This document shows, piece by piece, positions 8,886 through 18,839 of a DNA stretch of 64,000 bases. The notes beneath the pieces were generated by a model. It did not search any database. It was given only the letters and a program-made list of their open reading frames with translations, and was not told the origin of the DNA. Positions within the stretch are counted from its first letter, which is position 1. Each line of letters starts with the position of its first letter. The translations under genes and the position numbers were made by a program. Source of the stretch: Pseudaminobacter salicylatoxidans (GTDB taxonomy: Bacteria > Pseudomonadota > Alphaproteobacteria > Rhizobiales > Rhizobiaceae); NCBI RefSeq assembly GCF_003148475.1, contig NZ_QGGG01000007.1, positions 62,001 through 126,000 on the forward strand, in the 5' to 3' direction.

Positions 8886-9812
8886 ATGCAACCGGCCATC
8901 TCCGTTTCCAATCTATCGAAAACCTATGCGTCGGGTTTCACGGCGCTGAAGAGCATCGATCTCGAAATAAAGCACGGCGAGATTTTCGCGCTGCTTGGGC
9001 CAAATGGCGCGGGCAAGACGACGCTGATCAGCATTATCTGCGGCATCGTCAACCCGTCCTCCGGAACGGTGCTGGCCGAAGGGCATGACATCGTTAAGGA
9101 CTATCGCGCGGCGCGCTCGCGCATCGGGCTGGTGCCGCAGGAACTGACGACCGACGCCTTCGAGACCGTCTGGGCGACCGTCAGCTTCAGCCGGGGGTTG
9201 TTCGGCAAGCCGGCCAATCCCGCCCATGTGGAAAAGGTGCTGAAGGACCTTTCGCTTTGGGACAAGAAGGACAACAAGATCATCACGCTGTCGGGCGGCA
9301 TGAAGCGGCGTGTGATGATTGCCAAGGCGCTGTCGCACGAGCCGCAGATCCTGTTCCTCGATGAGCCGACCGCGGGTGTAGATGTCGAGCTTCGCCGTGA
9401 CATGTGGGAGGTGGTGCGCCGCCTGCGTGAAACCGGCGTCACCATCATCCTGACCACGCATTACATCGAGGAAGCCGAGCAGATGGCCGACCGGGTCGGC
9501 GTCATCAGCCATGGCGAGATCATACTGGTGGAGGAGAAAGCGGAGCTGATGCGCAAGCTGGGCCGCAAGCAACTCACGCTTCAGCTCCAGAACCCGCTCG
9601 AAACCCTGCCGCCCGAACTGGCCAGCCAGGGGCTGGAACTGGCCGAGGGCGGCCACGAACTGGTCTATACCTACGATACCCAGGGCGAACGCACCGGCAT
9701 CACCGGGCTGTTGAAGGACCTTAACGACGCCGGCATCCGCTTCCGCGACCTGCAGACCAAGCAGAGCTCGCTGGAAGAGATATTCGTCAATCTGGTGAGG
9801 AAGCAGCGATGA
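8886..9812 (+). CDS. ABC-2 type exporter ATP-binding protein
   Basis: A 308-residue ATPase of the CcmA/NodI/YadG class. Walker A (GPNGAGKTT) is at residues 38-46, the signature LSGGMKRR follows at about 135-145, and Walker B ends [10 protein letters not shown]. The C-terminal 80 residues form the extension typical of these exporters. The ATG at 8886 starts the conserved region; the open frame extends 36 codons upstream without family likeness. It overlaps the permease gene by four bases. The pair resembles YadG/YadH of gamma-proteobacteria, whose substrate is unknown. NodIJ is excluded as a name because no nodulation genes are nearby. Confidence 0.92.
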   Translation: MQPAISVSNLSKTYASGFTALKSIDLEIKHGEIFALLGPNGAGKTTLISIICGIVNPSSGTVLAEGHDIVKDYRAARSRIGLVPQELTTDAFETVWATVSFSRGLFGKPANPAHVEKVLKDLSLWDKKDNKIITLSGGMKRRVMIAKALSHEPQILFLDEPTAGVDVELRRDMWEVVRRLRETGVTIILTTHYIEEAEQMADRVGVISHGEIILVEEKAELMRKLGRKQLTLQLQNPLETLPPELASQGLELAEGGHELVYTYDTQGERTGITGLLKDLNDAGIRFRDLQTKQSSLEEIFVNLVRKQR

Positions 9813-10570
9813 ATTTTTATGCGATCCGCGCGATCTATCTGTTCGAGATGGCACGCACCTGGCGCACGCTCCTGCAAAGCATCGTCTCGCCGGTTATCTC
9901 CACCTCTCTCTACTTCGTGGTGTTCGGCGCGGCCATCGGCTCGCGCATCAGCGAAATCAATGGCGTGAGCTACGGCGCCTTCATCGTGCCGGGGCTGATC
10001 ATGCTTTCGCTGCTGACGCAGAGCATCTCCAACGCCTCCTTCGGCATCTATTTCCCGAAATTCGTCGGCACGATCTATGAGCTGCTTTCGGCGCCGGTGT
10101 CCTATCTGGAGATCGTGGTCGCCTATGTCGGTGCCGCGGCGACGAAATCCACGCTGCTCGGCCTCATCATTCTGGCCACGGCCTCGCTGTTCGTCCCACT
10201 GCATATTGAGCATCCGGTCTGGATGGTGGCATTCCTGCTTCTGACGGCGATCACCTTCAGCCTGTTCGGCTTCATCATCGGCATCTGGGCCGGCAATTTC
10301 GAGCAGCTCCAGCTCGTGCCGCTGCTGGTCGTGACGCCGCTGACCTTCCTTGGCGGGGCCTTCTACTCCATCGATATGCTGCCGCCCCTCTGGCAGAAGG
10401 TGTCGCTCTTCAACCCGGTGGTTTATCTGGTCAGCGGCTTCCGCTGGAGCTTCTTCGGCATTTCGGACGTCAATATCGGCATCAGCCTCGGCATGACGCT
10501 GGTGTTCCTGGCGATCTGCCTCGTCACCATCTGGTGGATTTTCCGCACGGGCTGGCGCATCAAGGCGTGA
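9809..10570 (+). CDS. ABC-2 type exporter permease
   Basis: A 253-residue inner-membrane permease of the ABC-2 family with six predicted membrane segments. A typical family stretch around the fifth segment reads [15 protein letters not shown], close to YadH and NodJ. It starts in an ATGA overlap with the ATPase gene, so the two products form one exporter. It is the last gene of this short operon; no clear terminator follows. The cargo is unknown, and drug, lipid or polysaccharide export are all possible. Confidence 0.92.
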   Translation: MNFYAIRAIYLFEMARTWRTLLQSIVSPVISTSLYFVVFGAAIGSRISEINGVSYGAFIVPGLIMLSLLTQSISNASFGIYFPKFVGTIYELLSAPVSYLEIVVAYVGAAATKSTLLGLIILATASLFVPLHIEHPVWMVAFLLLTAITFSLFGFIIGIWAGNFEQLQLVPLLVVTPLTFLGGAFYSIDMLPPLWQKVSLFNPVVYLVSGFRWSFFGISDVNIGISLGMTLVFLAICLVTIWWIFRTGWRIKA

Positions 10571-10698
10571 GCTGCCGGTCCGCTTGCCCGTTCAGGCCAC
10601 GTGCCGTCACCATCGGCAACAACACTTGATCCGCGCCTCAGGAACCGTTGCCCCCGCCTTTCCGTTTTGCTGGGGAAGGGATGATTGGGAGTATTCGC

Positions 10699-11043
10699 AT
10701 GTTCCGGAAATTTCTTGTAGCTGCCGCGCTCATCGTGGGCGGCTTTGGCGCGGCATCGGGCTTTTCAACAAAAGCCGAAGCCATGCCTGCGGTTCAGCTT
10801 CCGGGTGAAAGCCTACCGATCATCAATGTTCGCGATGGTTGCGGGCGAGGCTGGCATCTGAACCGCTGGGGCAGGTGCGTGCCAAACCGCTGGCAGGCCA
10901 GACCCCACTATCGATACGGGTGGGGCCGCCCTCATTGGGAACATCAGTGGCGTCCCTATCGGGAGCACAGATGGCATCGGCCGCAGTATCGTGACGGCTG
11001 GCACCGAAAGCATCGGGACGACCGCAGATACCGGCGTGATTAG
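10699..11043 (+). CDS. Small exported His/Arg/Trp-rich protein, GCG_CRPN type
   Basis: A 114-residue protein with a signal peptide (cleavage near AEA, residues 26-28). A short motif with C48 and C60 (DGCGRGWHLNRWGRCVPN) matches the GCG_CRPN prefix domain known from rhizobia. After it comes a tail of about 50 residues dominated by His, Arg, Trp, Tyr and Pro. The function of these proteins is not known; the two Cys may form a disulfide and the tail could bind metal or polyanions. The start at 10699 is favoured by GGGAG seven bases upstream; ATG 10681 is the alternative. A terminator lies downstream but faces the opposite gene. Confidence 0.8.
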   Translation: MFRKFLVAAALIVGGFGAASGFSTKAEAMPAVQLPGESLPIINVRDGCGRGWHLNRWGRCVPNRWQARPHYRYGWGRPHWEHQWRPYREHRWHRPQYRDGWHRKHRDDRRYRRD

Positions 11044-11076
11044 AGCGATCCAGGGCCAGATCCTGGCGCGACGCTG

Positions 11077-11108
11077 AAAAACAACCGCCGTCCCGCTCGG
11101 GACGGCGG
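11077..11108 (-). terminator. Terminator for the DUF2778 gene
   Basis: A 10-bp perfect stem (CCGCCGTCCC / GGGACGGCGG) with a 4-base loop lies just past the stop of the minus-strand gene. Read on the minus strand it is followed by a T-rich run (opposite AAAAACAA at 11077-11084). Confidence 0.85.
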
Positions 11109-11122
11109 GACGTTGGCGGCAG

Positions 11123-12433
11123 TCAGGTGCTGTTGCCGTTGGAAGCAAGCATGGTGCCGCGGCCGCCGCTCGGCACCACGATGATCTGCTTGACCTTGCC
11201 TTTCTTGAAGGCGTTCAGGAAGCGGTCATAGTCCTTGAAGGCGACGCAGCCATGCGATTCACCCGGCCTGCCGCGCAGCAGGTAACTGTGGGTGAGGAAG
11301 CCGTCCCGGCCATATTTGTTCTTGCCGTCGGCGGGCAGCATGCGGATCGCTTCGACGCCGTGGAAGCGCGATTCACGCATCTTGAGATTGTAGGTGTGCG
11401 GCGGCGTTGGTCCGTTCATCTTTACATTCGCGTAGCGCGGATTGTCGGCCATCTTGCCGACGCCGGAATGCGCCTCCAGCACACTGCCATCGGGCATATA
11501 GACCTTGGCGGCGCTGATGTCGTAGACGGCCACGCCATTGCCGGCCCTGGTGCCGCCGCCGAACAGGTTGCGCAGCGTCTGGCCAAGTCCGCCGCCGCCT
11601 CTTTTTTCAACCGGATCGTTGGGGCGCGCATAAGCGAGCGCTTGCGGCTTCTGTGTTTGGCGTTCCTCGGTGCGCGCCGGCTTTTCGGCCTGGCGGGCAT
11701 CGGGCTTCGCCGTTTCACCATCGGGTCTTGCAGCCACATCGTTGCCGGCGCGAATTCCCGGCAGCGGAGCATCGGACGGCGTGTCCTCGAATGTGGGCAG
11801 CGCGATGATGCTCTCGCCGGTATCCTCGCCTTGCGATGCGGCGAGACCGTCTTCCGATTTCGGCGTCAGCAGGGCCGAGAGGGCGGCGCCTGCCGCACCC
11901 GGAGTGGGATCGGCATAGGCCAGCATGATCTGCGGTTGAACGGTGGAGATGGTGGGCAGCGATGCAAATCGTTCGGGCGTGGGCGCATGAGCCTTCGCGG
12001 TCAGATTGCGCGATTTCGCGGAACGATCGAACAGGGCGGCGAGTTTCGCTGATGTCAGATCGGCCTGCTTGACGATGGCGTCGAAGCGCGCCGTGGCGTC
12101 GGCGCGCGCATCGCCTCTGGCGACGGGATGGCGGGCGGCTTTCCCCGTGTCGGCAGCGAGGCTTGCGGTAACAACCGGCTGCGTGGTTTTGGCGATCAGC
12201 CGCGACTCCTTGCCGGCGGCGGGCTCAATCGACTGCCGCGCCTCCACATCCCTGGCGGCATAGAGCCGCGGTTTTGGCAGGAAATTGTCGGAACCGAGTG
12301 CCATGGAACTGCCCATCGCAACCATTCCGGCCATCGACCACGCTGCCGTGCCCGCAAAAGCGGTGCCGAAAGCAGTAATCAACAGCGGACGCAACAAGCG
12401 CCGCAAGGACTTTGCACAAAGGGTCGTACTCAT
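11123..12433 (-). CDS. DUF2778 protein with L,D-transpeptidase-like active site
   Basis: A 436-residue envelope protein. A membrane anchor or uncleaved signal lies in the first 45 residues, followed by a low-complexity region of about 260 residues rich in Ala, Pro, Glu and Lys. The C-terminal 130 residues form a DUF2778 domain. That domain carries a conserved His followed at a set distance by SHGCVAF with C396, the same layout as the YkuD L,D-transpeptidase active site. DUF2778 is also the domain of the Salmonella T6SS effector Tlde1, but no T6SS genes are here, so a housekeeping peptidoglycan-editing role is more likely. The start is uncertain: ATG 12433 is chosen, GTG 12463 is possible. Monocistronic. 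Confidence 0.82.
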   Translation of the reverse strand: MSTTLCAKSLRRLLRPLLITAFGTAFAGTAAWSMAGMVAMGSSMALGSDNFLPKPRLYAARDVEARQSIEPAAGKESRLIAKTTQPVVTASLAADTGKAARHPVARGDARADATARFDAIVKQADLTSAKLAALFDRSAKSRNLTAKAHAPTPERFASLPTISTVQPQIMLAYADPTPGAAGAALSALLTPKSEDGLAASQGEDTGESIIALPTFEDTPSDAPLPGIRAGNDVAARPDGETAKPDARQAEKPARTEERQTQKPQALAYARPNDPVEKRGGGGLGQTLRNLFGGGTRAGNGVAVYDISAAKVYMPDGSVLEAHSGVGKMADNPRYANVKMNGPTPPHTYNLKMRESRFHGVEAIRMLPADGKNKYGRDGFLTHSYLLRGRPGESHGCVAFKDYDRFLNAFKKGKVKQIIVVPSGGRGTMLASNGNST

Positions 12434-12812
12434 CAACGCGTAATCAAACCGGCAATCCCGCACAGGTACTCAGGCCGACAAGCGACCGCAGATGCGTGAC
12501 TTCCGATTGTCCCCATCTTGAACGAGTGATCGACAAAAAATGGACAAATATGGTTAAATTTTGCTTTCCGGAAACCTTGTTCTTTCTACGCGACTCTCAT
12601 GCCGGAGAGGTTTCCGACGGCATCAAATCAAGACTGGCGGTAGAAATCAAGATTTCCCCGTAACCAGCCGGGACCGGCGCGAATGTTTGGGCACGTCTCG
12701 CCGACCCGTAAAAGGACGAGCCGAAAGCATTTGCCGTTTGAGCCAGTATCGCCTACATAGCGGCCAACCTGAAGAACCCAATCCACACAATCAATTCATG
12801 GGATAAGCGCGC
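12434..12812. other. Intergenic region between DUF2778 gene and ettA
   Basis: This 379-bp divergent spacer must hold the promoters of both flanking genes. It is more AT-rich in the middle (12530-12600). It contains a short palindrome, TTTCCGGAAA, at 12565-12574, and a perfect 8-bp inverted repeat, CGGAAACC at 12569-12576 with GGTTTCCG at 12609-12616. I see no convincing gene or RNA; short open frames here have no ribosome sites or family likeness. Confidence 0.5.
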
Positions 12813-14462
<1,650 letters not shown>

Positions 14463-14473
14463 TCTGCTTCCAC

Positions 14474-14507
14474 AAAACGCCCCGCCAGGCAACCGGCGGG
14501 GCGTTTT
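14474..14507 (+). terminator. Terminator after ettA
   Basis: A 13-bp stem (AAAACGCCCCGCC / GGCGGGGCGTTTT) with an 8-base loop and a terminal T run, 12 bp past the ettA stop. Confidence 0.9.
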
Positions 14508-14538
14508 CACAGGATCGCCCCGCCGGAGGATTGCACCG

Positions 14539-15306
14539 ATGAAAGACTGGTCGGCTTCGCAATATCTGAAATTCGAGGATGAGCGGACACGGCCCGCGCG
14601 CGACCTGCTCGCGCAGGTGCCGCTAGAAAACCCTCGCCACGTGGTGGACATCGGCTGCGGGCCGGGCAACTCGACCGAGCTTCTGGCGGCGCGGTGGCCG
14701 GAAGCAAAGGTGTCGGGCTTCGATACGTCGCCTGCCATGATCGAGGAGGCGCGCAAGCGGCTTCCCGGCGTGGATTTCCGGATCGCCGATGCCGAAAGCT
14801 GGTCGCCCGAAGAGCCGGTGGACGTCATTTTCGCCAACGCCGTCTTCCAGTGGCTGCCCAACCATCAGCGGGTGCTGGCGCGACTGCTTGGCCTGCTGCG
14901 GCCCGGCGGCTTTCTTGCCGTGCAGATGCCCGACAATATCGGCGAGCCGTCGCATGTGGCGATGCGCGAGACGGCGGCCGCAATGCCTTTCGCCGACAAG
15001 ATCGCGAGCGCCGCGCGCAAGCCTCTGCCGCCGGTCGTGTCCTACTACGACCTGCTTGCGCCGCTGTCGGCGCGCGTCGATATCTGGCACACGATCTACA
15101 ATCATCCGCTGGTCGATGCCGGGGCGATTGTGGAGTGGGTGAAGGGCACCGGCCTGAAACCTTTCATCGACCCGCTTGACGAAGACGAGCAGAAGGCCTT
15201 TCTTGCCGCCTACACCGGGCGCATCGCCGCCACATATCCGCCGGCGACGAATGGCAAGGTGTTGTTGCGCTTCCCGCGCCTCTTCATGGTGGCGCAGCGG
15301 AGGTAG
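14539..15306 (+). CDS. tam: Trans-aconitate 2-methyltransferase
   Basis: A 255-residue cytoplasmic SAM-dependent methyltransferase that methylates trans-aconitate, a toxic by-product of aconitase chemistry. The N-terminus [21 protein letters not shown] is characteristic of Tam. The SAM-binding motif I ([12 protein letters not shown]) lies at residues 35-46, and the family stretch [12 protein letters not shown] follows. The length equals that of E. coli Tam. It lies between the ettA terminator and a KAS III-like gene, on the same strand, with 125 bp of untranslated sequence after it. Confidence in subfamily is high because of the near-continuous motif match. Confidence 0.93.
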   Translation: MKDWSASQYLKFEDERTRPARDLLAQVPLENPRHVVDIGCGPGNSTELLAARWPEAKVSGFDTSPAMIEEARKRLPGVDFRIADAESWSPEEPVDVIFANAVFQWLPNHQRVLARLLGLLRPGGFLAVQMPDNIGEPSHVAMRETAAAMPFADKIASAARKPLPPVVSYYDLLAPLSARVDIWHTIYNHPLVDAGAIVEWVKGTGLKPFIDPLDEDEQKAFLAAYTGRIAATYPPATNGKVLLRFPRLFMVAQRR

Positions 15307-15431
15307 GCGGCCTTGGCGCGGTTGGTTAAGCTGACGTAAACTGCTGCACGGCAACAGTGTTTTTGAATCGACGATCTTGAACGACGTGCGCGGAAAGATC
15401 GTCCAGGCCAGGCGCACGGGACAATCATCAC

Positions 15432-16553
15432 ATGCAACGCGTCATCATCAGCGGCATCGGCGTCGAAATTCCCGAGGCCAGCATCACCAATGAAGAGCTG
15501 GTTGCGAGCTACAACGCCTGGGTAGACGCGGAAAACGCGCAGCGCGCGCAGCGAGGCCAGGACCTGCTGGCCAAATCCGACGCCGATTTCATCGTCCATG
15601 CCTCGGGCATCAGGACACGCCATGTGGTCGAACGCGAAGGTATTCTCGACCCGACGCGCATGGCGCCGCGCATCCCTGAGCGGCCGGACGAGGAAGTGTC
15701 GGTGGAGGCGGAGTTCGGCATCGCCTCTGCCCGCAAGGCGCTGGCCCATGCGGGCGTGGAGCCGGCCGACGTGGACCTGATCATCTGTTCGGCTTCGCAT
15801 CATCAGCGTCCCTATCCGGCGCTCGCCATCGAGATGCAGGAGGCCATGGGCACGCAGGGCGCGGGCTTCGACATGGGGCTCGGCTGCTCATCGGCTGCGG
15901 CCGGCCTGCATGTGGCGGTCAATCTGGTGCGCTCGGGCGCGCAGAAGCGCGTGCTGGTTTCGACCCCGGAGGTCATCACCGGTCATCTCAATTTCCGCGA
16001 CCGCCAGACCCATTTCATCTTCGGCGACGCTTCCGCCTCGATGGTGGTGGAGGCGATCGGGGACGATGAGACGCGGCCGGGCTGTTTCGAGGTGCTGGAC
16101 ACGCGGCTGTGGACGCAGCTTTCCAGCAATATCCGTACCAATCTCGGCTATCTCACCCGCACGGCCCAGGCAGATCCCTACATGATCGACCTCGAAGGCA
16201 ATATGATCAGGCAGGTCGGCAACAAGGTGTTCAAGGACGTCACCGTGGCCGGCCATCGCTTCATCGTCGGGTTCCTTGCCGAGCACGGGCAGACGCCGGA
16301 CGACATCCGCCGCTTCTGGCTGCATCAGGCCAATGCGCGCATGAATGCGATGATCCTGAAACTGGCTTTCGGGCACGAGGTCGGCCACGACCGCGCGCCG
16401 ATGGTGCTGGAGCGGCTGGGCAATACGGCCGGCGCCGGTGCGGTGATCGCCATGCAGGAAAACCACGCCGACATGAAGCCGGGCGACTATGGCCTGCTCT
16501 GCGCCTTCGGCGCGGGCTATTCCATCGGCGGCGCGCTGCTCAGGATGATGTAG
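15432..16553 (+). CDS. Beta-ketoacyl-ACP synthase III-like enzyme
   Basis: A 373-residue thiolase-fold condensing enzyme. The KAS III catalytic triad is present: C152 (GLGCSSAAAG), H298 (LHQANARM) and N331 (LGNTAGAG). It is about 50 residues longer than housekeeping FabH, with an insert near residues 30-85, and it is not in a fatty-acid operon. It therefore probably belongs to the divergent FabH-like clade that makes or transfers special acyl groups rather than starting bulk fatty acid synthesis. The ATG at 15432 follows a purine-rich stretch. The gene appears to stand alone; a palindromic repeat follows. Confidence 0.88.
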   Translation: MQRVIISGIGVEIPEASITNEELVASYNAWVDAENAQRAQRGQDLLAKSDADFIVHASGIRTRHVVEREGILDPTRMAPRIPERPDEEVSVEAEFGIASARKALAHAGVEPADVDLIICSASHHQRPYPALAIEMQEAMGTQGAGFDMGLGCSSAAAGLHVAVNLVRSGAQKRVLVSTPEVITGHLNFRDRQTHFIFGDASASMVVEAIGDDETRPGCFEVLDTRLWTQLSSNIRTNLGYLTRTAQADPYMIDLEGNMIRQVGNKVFKDVTVAGHRFIVGFLAEHGQTPDDIRRFWLHQANARMNAMILKLAFGHEVGHDRAPMVLERLGNTAGAGAVIAMQENHADMKPGDYGLLCAFGAGYSIGGALLRMM

Positions 16554-16611
16554 GCGGCGGGCCGGGCGTCCGGGACAGCGATCGCATCTGGAATTCGACC
16601 CCCGGCTTGCT

Positions 16612-16680
16612 TCGCAAACCACCTCTCCCCTCAACGGGGGGAGAGGTGCCGAGCGAGGCAAGGCGGAGTGGGGTAGTTCG
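16612..16680. repeat. GC-rich palindromic intergenic repeat
   Basis: A hairpin with arms ACCTCTCCCC and GGGGAGAGGT around a short loop (about 16620-16646), followed by a GC-rich flank with an AGGCGGAGTGGGGT segment. It resembles the multi-copy palindromic repeats of rhizobial genomes. A related but not identical hairpin occurs twice near 23.8 kb. Confidence 0.7.
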
Positions 16681-16846
16681 TGCCGTATACCGATTGCCAT
16701 GCCCGCTTGCGACGCATGGCCGGGTGAGGGGACGTATTGGCGACACCCTTCGCCACCGATCACCTTCGCTCATCCACCGATCAGGCTTTTTGGCTGGACG
16801 CGGGGCCGGCATATCGGCATGTTCGCGGCACATGCAAGGAACACTC

Positions 16847-17461
16847 ATGCTCGACCTCGACCTGCCGGAAAAAGACATCGAAATCCTGCCCGCCCGAAAG
16901 CTCGCCGCGCGGGTTGCAGGCGTCTACATCGCCGAAAACGACGACTTCGAGACGCATGCCTGCGATGCGCTGGAACTGGATTTCCGGGGCATCCTCAACG
17001 ACTACCATGCCGGCTACACGCGCCGCTCCGGCGGGCGTGAGCCGTGGTATCCGCGTGGCACCGAAATGCGCAACGAGCGCCAGATCACCGTCATCGCGCC
17101 TGACGAGATGGCGAAGGTGGCGGCGCTCATGGGCATTGCGGAAGTCAGGCCGGAATGGATCGGTGCGAACATCCTGCTGGATGGCATTCCGCATCTGTCG
17201 ATGCTGCCGTCAGGCACGCTGCTGTTCTTCAAGGGCGGGGTGACGCTGAAAGTGGATGCCCAGAACGGACCGTGCCGCATTGCCGGCCGCCGAATCGCCG
17301 AGCGCACGGGCATGCCCGACCTCGATGCGGGGGCGCTCCTGTTCCCGAAAGTGGCCAGGCGCCTGCGCGGTCTTGTCGTCTGGGTGGAAAAGCCGGGCCG
17401 CATCGAGAAGGGCGAAGACGTTTCCATCCGCGTGCCCGAACAGTGGATCTATGGCGCCTGA
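16847..17461 (+). CDS. MOSC-domain protein
   Basis: A 204-residue protein dominated by a MOSC domain, the fold used by molybdenum-cofactor sulfurases and related sulfur carriers. The conserved Cys expected to carry sulfur is C143 in GPCRIAGRR. The family segment GANILLDGIPHLSMLPSGTL precedes it. There is no PLP domain, so it is a stand-alone MOSC protein, whose partner is not apparent here. AAGGA six bases before the ATG at 16847 fixes the start; the frame runs much further upstream in the KAS III region without coding character. It converges with the transaminase gene, 12 bp apart. Confidence 0.85.
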   Translation: MLDLDLPEKDIEILPARKLAARVAGVYIAENDDFETHACDALELDFRGILNDYHAGYTRRSGGREPWYPRGTEMRNERQITVIAPDEMAKVAALMGIAEVRPEWIGANILLDGIPHLSMLPSGTLLFFKGGVTLKVDAQNGPCRIAGRRIAERTGMPDLDAGALLFPKVARRLRGLVVWVEKPGRIEKGEDVSIRVPEQWIYGA

Positions 17462-17473
17462 GGGCGGTAATTT

Positions 17474-18421
17474 TCAGCCATAGCTCACCGGCGACGACCA
17501 TGCCGGCTCCTCGTGCTTTTGCCAGTAAAGGTCCTTCAGGCGGTTCGTAACGGGTCCGACCCTGCCGGCCGCCACTGGCCGGCCGTCGATCCTCGTTACC
17601 GGCATGATGCCGCCTGCCGTCGAGGTGATGAACACCTCGTCGGCTTCGCGCAGCGCCGTGACGGTAACGGTGCCCGCATTTGCCTCGATGCCCAGTTCCG
17701 CGCAGAGATCGAACACGGTGCGACGCGTGATGCCAGCCAGCACGCCCGTCGCAGGTGTCGTCAGCCTGCCGTCCCTGACCGCAAAGACGTTGAAGCCGGG
17801 GCCTTCGGCGACATTGCCGTCGAAGTCGAGCAGCAAAGCGGTTTCGGCATCCTTGTCATAGGCGTCGTAAAGACCGCGCACCAGATCAAGCCAATGATAG
17901 TTCTTGATGGCCGGATCGACCGATGCCGGCGGGATGCGTATGCGGTGGCTGATGGCCACGTGCAGGCCGCGCTCCAGCTGTTCGGCATTGGCCACCGAGC
18001 CGAACGGAATGGAGAAGGCCATGAAGCGGTTCACCGCATCGCGCGGGTCGCGGCTGAAGGTGGGCGAAGCGCCGCGCGTGCACAGCATTTCCACATAAGC
18101 CGACCGATGACCCGAGAGCGCCACGCAATCGTGCAGGATCTTTGCCACGGCGTCCCGATCGTAGGGAATGCTCATGCGCAGCCGCTCCAGCCCGCCGAAG
18201 AAGCGCTCGATATGCAGGTCCAGCCGGAAAAAACGGCCGTTCCACACATGCACGGTGTCGTAGGTCGCGTCCGAATGCAGGAAGCCGTAGTCCAGAACCG
18301 AAACCTTCGCTTGCGAAACCGGCACATACTGGCCGTCGAGATAGGCGACACCGTTGGGATAGGCGTGCGGGTCCACATGGTGGCTGGCGAGCGCGGGCAG
18401 TGAAGGCGTCTGCTTGTCCAT
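17474..18421 (-). CDS. Class IV PLP aminotransferase, (R)-amine transaminase-like
   Basis: A 315-residue fold-type IV transaminase. The PLP-binding Lys is K173 in DPAIKNYHWLDLVRG. The segment VLDYGFLHSDATYDTVHVWNG (residues 42-62) and the VEMLCTRGASP loop (110-120) look like the fungal/bacterial (R)-selective amine transaminases rather than IlvE or D-alanine transaminase, as does STAGGIMPVTRIDG near the end. I infer a preference for (R)-amines or D-amino acids; the true substrate is unknown. GAGGAGG five bases before the ATG at 18421 sets the start; the frame is open 39 codons upstream. It is probably transcribed after DUF2293-trmO on the same strand. Confidence 0.87.
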   Translation of the reverse strand: MDKQTPSLPALASHHVDPHAYPNGVAYLDGQYVPVSQAKVSVLDYGFLHSDATYDTVHVWNGRFFRLDLHIERFFGGLERLRMSIPYDRDAVAKILHDCVALSGHRSAYVEMLCTRGASPTFSRDPRDAVNRFMAFSIPFGSVANAEQLERGLHVAISHRIRIPPASVDPAIKNYHWLDLVRGLYDAYDKDAETALLLDFDGNVAEGPGFNVFAVRDGRLTTPATGVLAGITRRTVFDLCAELGIEANAGTVTVTALREADEVFITSTAGGIMPVTRIDGRPVAAGRVGPVTNRLKDLYWQKHEEPAWSSPVSYG

Positions 18422-18521
18422 TCCGTCCTCCTCTTCTGGGCTCGATGCTGTCGAGTGGAAACGGATCAGGCCATATTCCATCGGACGCGGACTATGAGGC
18501 CAGCAGGACGATAGCGAGGGA

Positions 18522-18839
18522 TTATCCGTCCTCGTCATCCGCTTCGAGAAGCCGGGTCGCGCGCCAACCCGTCAGCACGGCATTGACCTGGTCGATGACG
18601 AAGAAGCGGGCGGAATCGCGATCGTAGCCTTCCTCCAGCAGCTTTTCGTAGTCGGTGTGCTGGTGGCGCACATGCGCGACGGTCGCCAGCCACACGGCAA
18701 TCGTCGGCGGCAGCGTCTTCAGGTGCGGCGCGCCGGCATCGGCCCTTATGCGCTCGGTGTCGGCATAAGGCGCCATGGGCAGAAGCGCTGTCAGCGCCTT
18801 GGCGATGGCGCGTTGCCGGCCGGTGGACGCCTTCTTCAT
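18522..18839 (-). CDS. DUF2293-type small protein
   Basis: A 105-residue cytoplasmic protein with no signal or membrane segment. It matches what I know of DUF2293 proteins of rhizobia, with the conserved core LPPTIAVWLATVAHVRHQHT and DRDSARFFVIDQVNAVL. The function is unknown. The core is helical with two His and an acidic C-terminus. Its ATG overlaps the stop of trmO (ATGA), so it is translated from the same mRNA and may work with tRNA modification, though this is only context. Confidence 0.75.
   Translation of the reverse strand: MKKASTGRQRAIAKALTALLPMAPYADTERIRADAGAPHLKTLPPTIAVWLATVAHVRHQHTDYEKLLEEGYDRDSARFFVIDQVNAVLTGWRATRLLEADDEDG

Noticed and set aside
8886-10570. nodIJ nodulation exporter
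   Set aside because: The ABC-2 pair is of the same class, but no nod box or nod genes are present, and the general YadGH-like form fits as well.
11123-12433. T6SS effector (Tlde1-like)
   Set aside because: The DUF2778 domain fits, but there are no T6SS, VgrG, PAAR or immunity genes nearby and such proteins are common in rhizobia.
12464-12812. Short plus-strand genes in the spacer before ettA
   Set aside because: No ribosome site or hydrophobic/structural pattern, and unlikely residue composition.
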